A stretch of DNA of 64,000 nucleotides from JAFGIN01 sp050301235. Lineage in GTDB: Bacteria; Fibrobacterota; Chitinivibrionia; Chitinivibrionales; Chitinispirillaceae. Below are positions 17,912 to 25,537 of this stretch, in pieces. The position numbers and the translations under genes are program-made. Position 1 is the first letter of the stretch; every line of letters begins with the position of its first letter. The notes below the pieces were generated by a model. That model was not told the origin of the DNA and searched no databases. It worked only from the letters and a program-made list of their open reading frames with translations. The stretch covers positions 33,537 through 97,536 of the forward strand of contig JBNKZD010000320.1 of assembly GCA_050301235.1 (NCBI GenBank), read 5' to 3'.

Positions 17912-18793
17912 TTACCAGTCCTGCTGCGGTTGCCGAATACGGGCTTTTTGTTTTGTCATAGGTTTGTTGAGCGTATCTGCATCATCAGCATACATTTCGA
18001 TAATCCGTTTTGCTTCCTCTTTTTTAAGGTCCTGTTGTTCTTTCATTTCGGATTGCTGCATCTGTTGCTGTTGTTGCTCTTTCTGATCTTTCTGATCCTG
18101 ATCACTCTGCTGATCCTGTTTCTGCTCATCCTTTTTCTGTTGATCTTTATTCTGATCCTGCTTATTCTGATCTTCTTTTTTATCCTGTTGTTGCTGTTGA
18201 TCTTTCTGATCCTGTTTATTCTGATCGTTTTTATTCTGATCCTTCTGATCTTGTTTATTTTTATCGTCTTTGTTTTTCTGGTCTTTGTTCTGATCCTGCT
18301 GCTGTTTCTGTTGCTGCTCCAGTTTTTTCATTACCTGATGAGCCAGCTGAAGGTTCCATTTCGTATCAGTGTCTGATGGTCGTATCTCAAGTGATTTAAC
18401 ATAATGATCGTATGCTGATTTAAATTTTTCAAGAGCCTGCTGCGGCCCCTGCTGATACATCTGTGTACCTTCACGGAATAAAATATTTCCCAGATTGTAA
18501 TGTGCATCTGCAAGCTGTTGCTTATTATCTGATGACAATGCAGCGTTATATGCTTCTTCAGCCTTATCAAACTCACCCAATTGATAATGAGCCGATCCTT
18601 TATTCATTTTGAGGCGGCTGTCTGATGGAGAAAGGAGGATTGCATCATCATACACTTTAAGTGCTTCCTTATATTCCTTATTTTTATAGAGATTATTACC
18701 TCTCTTATTTTTAGAATAGGTTTCATCACTGTAAGAATGTACAACTGTAATGGTGGTAATAAGGAGTAAAAGCTTTATTTGTGACATATTCAT
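17912..18793 (-). CDS. batC: BatC-like TPR protein with long Q/K/D low-complexity tail
   Basis: 293 residues. Signal peptide (1-20), then three TPR units at about 28-145 (RGNNLYKNKEYKEALKVYDDAI; GSAHYQLGEFDKAEEAYNAAL; a longer NLGNILFREGTQ..ALEKFKSAYDHY unit). Residues 159-260 are almost entirely Gln, Lys, Asp and Asn in short DQK/NKQDQ repeats, encoded at about 18014-18319. A short ordered tail follows. BatC proteins are periplasmic TPR scaffolds of the Bat complex. The repeat DNA is prone to slippage and length variation. Strongly hydrophobic frames on the opposite strand are by-products of the CAG/GAT/AAG codons. Confidence 0.83.
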   Translation of the reverse strand: MNMSQIKLLLLITTITVVHSYSDETYSKNKRGNNLYKNKEYKEALKVYDDAILLSPSDSRLKMNKGSAHYQLGEFDKAEEAYNAALSSDNKQQLADAHYNLGNILFREGTQMYQQGPQQALEKFKSAYDHYVKSLEIRPSDTDTKWNLQLAHQVMKKLEQQQKQQQDQNKDQKNKDDKNKQDQKDQNKNDQNKQDQKDQQQQQDKKEDQNKQDQNKDQQKKDEQKQDQQSDQDQKDQKEQQQQQMQQSEMKEQQDLKKEEAKRIIEMYADDADTLNKPMTKQKARIRQPQQDW

Positions 18794-18803
18794 AGTATCA
18801 TCC

Positions 18804-19820
18804 TTATTCGAAGCGACCTTTCCATTCTACTTTTGAACGCACTCTTTCGGGAATCGCGAATTCCAGAAGAATAAAAATTATCGCAATAAACAGGAATATC
18901 TGGTAACGCTCTTCATAAGTCGTCGTTTTCCCCATGCCCAGATCTTTCTTTTCCATAACAGAGATTTCATTCATGATGCGTGTGAGATCAAGATCGGTAC
19001 CTGCATGGAAATATTTTCCTTTTCCCTCAAGTGCTATCTTTTCGAGCATAACAGGATTGAGTCTGGTCATGACAAGGTTTCCCGATTTGTCTTTTTTATA
19101 GACGATATTATTATTCCCTTTATTCATTGGAATGGGAACACCGCTTTCAGAGCCAACACCTACGGTATAGATGATAATACCTTCATCTGCGGCTTTTTTC
19201 GCAGCTTCAATGGCATCACCCTGGTGATCTTCACCATCAGAGATGAGAATCAGTACTTTATGCTTCTTCGTTTTGGAATTAAATGCTGATGTACACTGCT
19301 TTATAGCATCAGCCAGTGCTGTTCCCTGCAACTCAACCCATCCGGTGGAAACTGAATTTAAAAAAAGTTTTGCAGCACCATAGTCTAAAGTTAAAGGGCA
19401 CTGAAGAAAGCTCTCACCGGCAAAAACGGCAAGACCTATACGGTCACCTCTGAGAAGATCAATAAGTTTACTGATTTCGTGCTTTGCTCTGTCGATGCGA
19501 TTAGGGGCAATGTCTTCAGCGAGCATACTCTGGGATATGTCGAGTGCAACCATGATGTCGATTCCTTTACGCTCGATCATCTCCATTTTTACACCAAATC
19601 GTGGTCTGGCAAGTGCAATGACCAGAAATATAAAAAATACACAAAACAGAATCCACCGGGTAATCTGTCGTGATGAGTTGGCATTCGGTGTTAACTTTCC
19701 AATTATGGAGAGCGACGCAAAACGTCGGAGAGCTGCTTTTTTATTCTGGTAGACCCAGATAAAAAATGGTATAAAAACAAATAATAACAATAGTAAAAAA
19801 AGCATTTCAGGGTTTTTCAT
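18804..19820 (-). CDS. batB: BatB, von Willebrand factor A membrane protein
   Basis: 338 residues: two N-terminal transmembrane helices (about 5-25 and 55-75), a VWA domain at about 85-275, and a C-terminal helix (about 308-325). The MIDAS metal site is intact: DISQSM (Asp near 92), a Thr in the QGTALADAI segment, and ISDGEDHQGD. The sequence ALARPRFG before the VWA domain is typical of the BatA/BatB family. 11 nt from batC and 7 nt from batA, within the operon. Confidence 0.9.
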   Translation of the reverse strand: MKNPEMLFLLLLLFVFIPFFIWVYQNKKAALRRFASLSIIGKLTPNANSSRQITRWILFCVFFIFLVIALARPRFGVKMEMIERKGIDIMVALDISQSMLAEDIAPNRIDRAKHEISKLIDLLRGDRIGLAVFAGESFLQCPLTLDYGAAKLFLNSVSTGWVELQGTALADAIKQCTSAFNSKTKKHKVLILISDGEDHQGDAIEAAKKAADEGIIIYTVGVGSESGVPIPMNKGNNNIVYKKDKSGNLVMTRLNPVMLEKIALEGKGKYFHAGTDLDLTRIMNEISVMEKKDLGMGKTTTYEERYQIFLFIAIIFILLEFAIPERVRSKVEWKGRFE

Positions 19821-19826
19821 ACTGTT

Positions 19827-20831
19827 TTATGGAATCCTTCTGAAACGTGTGTTTTGAAGTACCAACTCCAGGAGCAGTACCAGAAATCCGGCCAGTAGCC
19901 ACGGATAAAACCGTTCTTCATACGATGTGTAGATAGTCGTCTTGATTTCGGTTTTTTCGAGTTTATCTATCTGATCGTAAATCTCTTTGAGCTTTTCAGA
20001 ATTCTGTGCACGGAAATAGACACCACCGGTGGTACTGGCGATCTCCTTGAGCGTAGGTTCATCAAGATCTGATTGAATCATCTGGATTTGCTCTGATGTT
20101 GCTCCGGTAAATGGATTCTGTACGGTTACAGGCATAGGAATCTGACCTTCTTTACCAACGCCAATGGTGTAAACCTTTATACCGAACTCTTTGGCAGCTT
20201 TCGCAGCAGTAACAGGGGGAATTTCACCTGCATTGTTGGCTCCATCAGTGAGGAGAATTATAACTTTACTTTTTGCATTTGAGTCCTTGAGACGGTTTGC
20301 AGCGGTAGCTATCGCGGTTCCGATTGCGGTCTGAAAACTGAAATCTGTAAAGTTAATATCATCAATGAATGTATTGAGAACTGCATAATCAAGAGTAAGA
20401 GGGCATTTGGTAAAACTGCGTGCTGCAAATACGACAAGACCGATCCGGTCGTTTTGTCGTTTGGAAATAAACTCCTTGATACGCTGTTTTGCGACATTCA
20501 AACGGTTGTCAGGCTTGAAATCGAGTGCTTTCATACTGGCAGAAACGTCCATTACAAGGACAATATCAACGCCTTCAGTGGTAACCTCTTCATCACTGCG
20601 CCCTTCCTGTGGGCGGGCAAGTGCGACAAACAGTAGTCCGGTTCCAATAAGGCGGAGTATCAAAACACTGTGACGGGCTTTGACAAAAGGCGACTTCGGA
20701 AGTTTTAAAATCGATGAAAGATCGGAAAAACGTACCGTCGGACGGAACTTTTTCTCACGAACGATATACAGCCATACCATCGGTATCCATAGTATGAAAA
20801 GAAATAGAAACTGTGGATTCTTGAAATACAT
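19827..20831 (-). CDS. batA: BatA, von Willebrand factor A membrane protein
   Basis: 334 residues when started at the ATG at 20831, one base after the upstream gene's TAG. The frame runs on to 20945 but the extra 38 residues are basic, unlike the family, and lie inside the upstream gene. FLFLFILWIPMVWLY is the first membrane helix, a second precedes VALARPQEG, the VWA domain has DVSASM, TAIGTAIATAA and LTDGANNAGE, and a C-terminal helix follows YEERFYPW. The MIDAS residues are complete. Together with BatB it forms the VWA pair of the Bat complex. Confidence 0.89.
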   Translation of the reverse strand: MYFKNPQFLFLFILWIPMVWLYIVREKKFRPTVRFSDLSSILKLPKSPFVKARHSVLILRLIGTGLLFVALARPQEGRSDEEVTTEGVDIVLVMDVSASMKALDFKPDNRLNVAKQRIKEFISKRQNDRIGLVVFAARSFTKCPLTLDYAVLNTFIDDINFTDFSFQTAIGTAIATAANRLKDSNAKSKVIILLTDGANNAGEIPPVTAAKAAKEFGIKVYTIGVGKEGQIPMPVTVQNPFTGATSEQIQMIQSDLDEPTLKEIASTTGGVYFRAQNSEKLKEIYDQIDKLEKTEIKTTIYTSYEERFYPWLLAGFLVLLLELVLQNTRFRRIP

Positions 20832-20832
20832 G

Positions 20833-21876
20833 CTATTTACCGACCTCGTTTTGAGTAACGGATGAACCTGTCGATGGCACCAGATCTGTTTGAACCGACT
20901 GTTGTTCATCTGATGGCATCGGTGATGTCTCCTGATTACTGTCAACAGTTTGCTGCAGTGGTCGCGTTGATTCCAGAAAGTTGGTCACTTCATCCGAAAA
21001 ACGGTTGACCGTATCGGAATCGGGTATGATACGGGCAAATTTTACCGGATCGGTGGTTCTGAAAAACCACTCCAGGGATGCCTTGAGTTTTTTGTCAAGT
21101 CCTGATGCACCCGCCCATGCAATCATCTCTTCGGTTGTAAATTCTGAAGCATTCGTTGAAAACCTGCGTTCAATATACCTTTTATAGATTTCTGATAACT
21201 CAAACACATATTCCCTGATCAATCCTTTTTCCAGTAACCGTTTACCATGAAGAACGCCAAGTGCCATGATCGCTTCTTCATAAGGAGGAACCGGGGGAGG
21301 GACAATTTCCTTTTTCTTAAACTTGCTGGAAAAGTAAAGTGCAATTGTAAAAACTGCCGCCAGGGAAACAAGTAGTATCGTAATCCAGAGCCATATTTTT
21401 GGTGGATTTCCAGCAATCTGCTGAGGTTTGAGGTCTTTAATGTCAACAGTACTGTCTTTTGAGCCTGCAGGAGGCGCCTGTATGACCGATATAAATTGAA
21501 TGGTATGTTGATCGGTGAAAACAGTATCTGTTGAGGCTTTCGATTGAATTAAAAAAGGCAGAGATGGAATTGTGCAGTTTTCGGGAACATAACATGCAAG
21601 AATGTAGTCGACGAAAACCGAATCATTCGATTCCTCAGGGTTGCGATTGATATTCCATTCTTTAACTGTTAAATTACCAAACAGTTTTTCAGGCTCCGGC
21701 GGAACACATTGGACATCTTTTGGCAGTTGCATCATTACGCGAAAATGGATTGGATCACCAAGTGTGAAACTGGTCCGATCAACCGAAGTCTTCACATCAT
21801 ATGAAAAGGCTGTTGTAATTAAACAACATAATAACAGCGCGATTTTAAATAATCGATGCATCGGCCCATCAACCAT
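20833..21876 (-). CDS. BatD-like single-pass protein of the bat operon
   Basis: 347 residues: signal peptide (to about 22), an Ig-like periplasmic domain starting VKTSVDRTSFTLGDPIHFRVMM, one transmembrane helix near 170-192 (WLWITILLVSLAAVFTIALYF), then a cytoplasmic helical domain PPYEEAIMALGVLHGKRLLEKG..YVFELSEIYKRYIERRF resembling the cytoplasmic part of BatD-like/DUF4381-type proteins. Such shorter BatD relatives often sit between DUF58/MoxR and batA; here it directly precedes batA, but no moxR or DUF58 gene is in the window. It overlaps the DUF445 gene by 8 nt. Confidence 0.72.
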   Translation of the reverse strand: MVDGPMHRLFKIALLLCCLITTAFSYDVKTSVDRTSFTLGDPIHFRVMMQLPKDVQCVPPEPEKLFGNLTVKEWNINRNPEESNDSVFVDYILACYVPENCTIPSLPFLIQSKASTDTVFTDQHTIQFISVIQAPPAGSKDSTVDIKDLKPQQIAGNPPKIWLWITILLVSLAAVFTIALYFSSKFKKKEIVPPPVPPYEEAIMALGVLHGKRLLEKGLIREYVFELSEIYKRYIERRFSTNASEFTTEEMIAWAGASGLDKKLKASLEWFFRTTDPVKFARIIPDSDTVNRFSDEVTNFLESTRPLQQTVDSNQETSPMPSDEQQSVQTDLVPSTGSSVTQNEVGK

Positions 21877-22483
21877 AAATTTCCCCGGCCATCATTAATA
21901 ATAATTGGATTAGCCCCACAACAAAACCTAATACACCACCTAATATTTCGATCGCTTTAAGTTCTCGCGAGGCAATGGAATACACAATAGATTCGAGTTT
22001 AGATGGATCAAATTGTTCAATTTTCTTTTGAATGATCTCTCTGAAATCGATTTTGGATTCAACTTTTTCGAGAATTGAATCGATGACTCCAGGAATTTCA
22101 TTCTGCAGCTCTTCCATAATAGTAGCAGATAATCGTGCGGTAATTTCTGGAGTAACAAACATGGCAATAAGTGGGTTGGCAGCGGTTTTAGCCTGGATAA
22201 ACCCTTCAATCTTCTGCCTGATAACATCACTGGTGTGAATGCTGAAGTCTTCAGATTTAAGAACTTCTTTAATGTCCCTGTGGGAGATCAACTCTTTTTC
22301 GACTGTATGAGCAATCTTTATGGCCAGATCCTGCTTACGTTTAGGGATCAAACCCTGTATCCGCAAACCAAGAATACGAACCTCTTTTTTCGGTCGGAAA
22401 ATCATCTTAACGGCAATAAAATTAGTTATCCACCCGATCAGAGCGGAGATAACCGGAATCAGAATCAAAATAGCTATCTTCAT
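21869..22483 (-). CDS. DUF445 family membrane protein
   Basis: 204 residues. The N-terminal helix with ILIPVISALIGWITNFIAVKMIFRPKKE and the following GLIPKRKQDLAIKIAHTVEKELIS are family signatures. The middle is amphipathic helix, and a hydrophobic C-terminal helix (ILGGVLGFVVGLIQLLLMMA) ends the protein. The family has no established biochemical role. As the first gene of the run into the bat operon, overlapping the BatD-like gene by 8 nt, it is probably co-transcribed with it. Confidence 0.82.
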   Translation of the reverse strand: MKIAILILIPVISALIGWITNFIAVKMIFRPKKEVRILGLRIQGLIPKRKQDLAIKIAHTVEKELISHRDIKEVLKSEDFSIHTSDVIRQKIEGFIQAKTAANPLIAMFVTPEITARLSATIMEELQNEIPGVIDSILEKVESKIDFREIIQKKIEQFDPSKLESIVYSIASRELKAIEILGGVLGFVVGLIQLLLMMAGEIYG

Positions 22484-22566
22484 AGGGTATATATTACGCT
22501 TTTACGTTTAAAAAATTGTTAGAATTTCAAATCGAAATTGATTTTTAAATTCAGGATGGAAAAATA

Positions 22567-23679
22567 CTAAATGAGCACCATATTATCACGATGAATAACT
22601 TCATCAAAGCTTTTATGTCCCAGTTTCTCCACAATTTGACTGGTTTTGCATCCAGCCAGTACCGAAATTTCATCTGATGAATAGTTCACAAGTCCATTTG
22701 CGATGGGTTGATTGTGTTCGTTGCATATTTGAACCATGTCGCCGGATTTGAACGCGCCATCGCATTTCTTGATTCCTGCCGGAAGAAGACTTTTACCCAT
22801 TTTTAGAATAGCACGTTCAGCACCTGTATCAACCGTAATTTTTCCGGCACTTGAACCGCTGAACGCTATCCATCGTCGTAGAGATGACATCCGCCGTTTT
22901 GAAGGGAGGAAGAGTGTAGCGCAATGCTCATCAAGAATGACATCTCTGATCCGTTGATCATACCCATCACCAATAATTGCATAGATTCCAGCCCGGGTAA
23001 CTATTTCTGCAGCTTTCAGTTTTGTCGACATTCCACCGACACTGATTTCCGTTTTTTTCTCGTTTGCCAGCTGATGTACCGAATTGGAGAATTGCGAAAC
23101 TACTGGAATATGTTTCGCGGATGTATCGGTATGAGGATTTTTGTCGTATAAGCCGCCAACATCGGTAAGGTTAACAAAAACATCTGCTTGAGAAAGAAGT
23201 GCAATCTGTGCACCCAGAATATCATTATTGCCAAACCTGATCTCTTCAACGCCAACCGAATCGTTTTCATTAACTATTGGAATACACTTATTGTCGAGCA
23301 GCTGAAAAAAAGTGTTACGTAAATTAAGGTATCGTTTCTTACTTTTAAGGTCATCCCAGGTAAGTAAAACCTGACCAATAATAATCGAGTATTTTGAGAA
23401 ATGATGGTCGTAGATCTGCATCAGTTTGTTCTGGCCGATTGCAGCACATGCCTGTTTTAGCGGTATGGTTGAAGGGCGTTTCTGAAGGTTGAGTTCGTTC
23501 ATTCCATGCGCGATGGCACCTGAAGAAACTACTATGACTCTCATACCGAGGTTATGAAGAGCTGCAATATCTTCGACAAGACGATTCAACCGCTGGCGAT
23601 ACCCATCAGATGTAAGGATGCGACTTCCGATTTTAATGACAATTGTCTGTACTTTTTCAATTTCTTTTCTGAATACCAA
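22567..23679 (-). CDS. proB: Glutamate 5-kinase
   Basis: First enzyme of proline synthesis: phosphorylates L-glutamate with ATP in the cytoplasm. Amino-acid-kinase domain (about 8-260): VIKIGSRILTSDG, VSSGAIAHGMNEL, NENDSVGVEEIRFGNND, LLSQADVFVNLTDVGGLYD and a GGMSTKLKAAEI loop. A PUA domain occupies the C-terminal 90 residues (GKITVDTGAERAIL...). Length (370 aa) matches ProB with PUA. No proA or proC is nearby. Feedback inhibition by proline is known for the family. Confidence 0.93.
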   Translation of the reverse strand: MVFRKEIEKVQTIVIKIGSRILTSDGYRQRLNRLVEDIAALHNLGMRVIVVSSGAIAHGMNELNLQKRPSTIPLKQACAAIGQNKLMQIYDHHFSKYSIIIGQVLLTWDDLKSKKRYLNLRNTFFQLLDNKCIPIVNENDSVGVEEIRFGNNDILGAQIALLSQADVFVNLTDVGGLYDKNPHTDTSAKHIPVVSQFSNSVHQLANEKKTEISVGGMSTKLKAAEIVTRAGIYAIIGDGYDQRIRDVILDEHCATLFLPSKRRMSSLRRWIAFSGSSAGKITVDTGAERAILKMGKSLLPAGIKKCDGAFKSGDMVQICNEHNQPIANGLVNYSSDEISVLAGCKTSQIVEKLGHKSFDEVIHRDNMVLI

Positions 23680-23718
23680 GATGAGAACCCTTAACTGTTA
23701 TCGTTGTTGACTTGTGAA

Positions 23719-24321
23719 CTATCGTCCAGCCTGCTGGCATTTACGCTCAAGATCAAGAATGACGTTTTCCAGGTCGTGTGCTTTTCTTACAAGTGAATCA
23801 CGGTATTCGTTACAGTTTCTGAGTGTTGCAGAAAGTGAATCCATTGCAGATTTTGTTTGCGCTTGCAAATGTTCCTGAATTAAACGGGAATCGGTTTGTC
23901 GCTGCTTGCTGACATCTTCCAGACGGGAAACATTGTTCACATAATCTTTTTTGAATGATTGTAATACCACAAGTACACGAATCCAGGAGTTTACCTGATC
24001 GATACGGAAATCATCGGGATACAGTGATGAAAAGAGTTTAAATTCCCGCAATGCGGCTTCCCAGTTAGCAAACGGATTTTCATAGTAAACGTTGATAAAA
24101 CCAAGATTGTATTGAGCTTTTTTGGCCACTGATGGGCTTGGCTTCATGTCTCTGATTTTCATGTACTTTATTTTTGCAAGTTCGTAATTACCATCACGAA
24201 ACAATGAATCAGCTTCGAAGAGCAGGTGCTTTTCAAAGGTGCTGAATTTATCCGCTGCACAGCCATAAAGTATTGCTATAAGTGATACAATGACAAATAA
24301 AAGAGATTTTTTATAATTCAT
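23719..24321 (-). CDS. TPR lipoprotein of unknown role
   Basis: 200 residues. The N-terminus LLFVIVSLIAILYGCAAD is a lipoprotein signal with the lipobox Cys near 21. TPR-like repeats at about 35-115 (ADSLFRDGNYELAKIKYMKI; AQYNLGFINVYYENPFANWEAALREFKLF) recall the YfiO/BamD-type or tetratricopeptide outer-membrane lipoproteins. The last 60 residues are a predicted coiled coil. It starts 18 nt after the HAMP/HisKA gene, so the two are likely co-expressed. No specific function is proposed. Confidence 0.68.
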   Translation of the reverse strand: MNYKKSLLFVIVSLIAILYGCAADKFSTFEKHLLFEADSLFRDGNYELAKIKYMKIRDMKPSPSVAKKAQYNLGFINVYYENPFANWEAALREFKLFSSLYPDDFRIDQVNSWIRVLVVLQSFKKDYVNNVSRLEDVSKQRQTDSRLIQEHLQAQTKSAMDSLSATLRNCNEYRDSLVRKAHDLENVILDLERKCQQAGR

Positions 24322-24339
24322 ATTAGTACGGTGTTCGGA

Positions 24340-25449
24340 TCAGGTTGATGATTTGTCCAGATTGATCATCTGCTCGCCACTTGAGGTGTAATCTTCGACA
24401 ACTGGATTTTTAATTTCACGTAATTTTCTGGTTACTTTCGAGATTCGCTCTGTTTCTTCGAGTATTGTCTGTACACGTTCTCGCATCTCCTGAGGGTACC
24501 CCTCCATAATCATCTCGAGGAATTGTGCATTTCCGCTTATTATCATTAGCGGATTATTGATTTCATGATTTACAGACGCAACAACTTCTCCAATCGCTGC
24601 CATCCTCTGAAGTTGTATGAGCCGTTCTTCCTTGTTTTTCAGATCAATAGACATATCAAAAAACGCCGTAGCAAGATCTCCGATTTCATCGGAGGGATAA
24701 CCATGCGGATTGACATTGTAATCGCCACGCCCGATTGTACTCGCGGCATCTTTAAGACGTCTGAGTGCGTTGGTAATATACCGGGAAAAGAAAAGAGCAA
24801 AAAATATGGCAAATATTGTTATTCCGGCAATAATACCAATAGTTAATTGTTTGATTTTACTGACCCGTACTTCAACCTCTCTCAATTTTGCGTTAGTCTG
24901 TCGATCATTAAATTGTTCTGACGAGTCCAGGTACATTGAGAGGTGGTAATCTGATTGATCGAGAATATCCCGGCTTGGTTTTATCTGTTTGTCCGGACGG
25001 TTTGACGACTTGGCAATCACAATACTATTGAATGTCTCTGCATAGATATTGTTATACTTCACTAAATTGGTAACATAATTTTGAATTGTAGCAATGCTTT
25101 CTGATGACGAAATATCGGTACCACTGGATATAACCGAATCGAGTTTTGCAATAGTATCCAGTTTATAGCTGATTGTATCAAGAAGTGAAACAATCTTGCT
25201 GTTTATCTCCCGGAAATTGGTAACAGATTCAGCTCTTCCAAGACGATCATAGCTCAGAACACTGGGAACCTGAACCCGGTGAAGTGTTCGGAGACGTAAA
25301 AGGTCATTTTTGATATCGTGATGTTTTTTAAGAATCTGTGTAATTGAACTGACATTATCAATCTTTGAAATAATCACGAAAAAGAAGACATTCGAAAATA
25401 TCACTATTAGGAAGCCGAGAAAAAGTTTCTGTGCTATCGATAATCGCAT
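24340..25449 (-). CDS. Sensor protein with HAMP and HisKA domains but no ATPase domain
   Basis: 369 residues: transmembrane helix 1 (about 9-28), a periplasmic helical sensor (30-200), helix 2 (about 202-222), HAMP (222-275), then a HisKA domain with GEVVASVNHEINNP, the phosphoacceptor His being residue 295. The protein stops 75 residues later without N, G1, F or G2 boxes. The next gene begins 18 nt downstream in the same direction, with no HATPase remnant between. The phosphoacceptor could be phosphorylated by another kinase, or the protein could be a signalling stub. The hybrid kinase at 33041 is a possible but unproven partner. Confidence 0.8.
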   Translation of the reverse strand: MRLSIAQKLFLGFLIVIFSNVFFFVIISKIDNVSSITQILKKHHDIKNDLLRLRTLHRVQVPSVLSYDRLGRAESVTNFREINSKIVSLLDTISYKLDTIAKLDSVISSGTDISSSESIATIQNYVTNLVKYNNIYAETFNSIVIAKSSNRPDKQIKPSRDILDQSDYHLSMYLDSSEQFNDRQTNAKLREVEVRVSKIKQLTIGIIAGITIFAIFFALFFSRYITNALRRLKDAASTIGRGDYNVNPHGYPSDEIGDLATAFFDMSIDLKNKEERLIQLQRMAAIGEVVASVNHEINNPLMIISGNAQFLEMIMEGYPQEMRERVQTILEETERISKVTRKLREIKNPVVEDYTSSGEQMINLDKSST

Positions 25450-25537
25450 AATTTGCTTAAAGGTTAAATCCCCAAAATTGAACGTTTTAACTATTCAATT
25501 AATTCTACCCATTCATCCAAGTATCAGCAATATAATT

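Noticed and set aside
17903..18376. 157-codon plus-strand frame extremely rich in Leu, Ile and Phe
   Set aside because: It is the complement of the Gln/Lys/Asp repeat tract of batC; no ribosome site or family.
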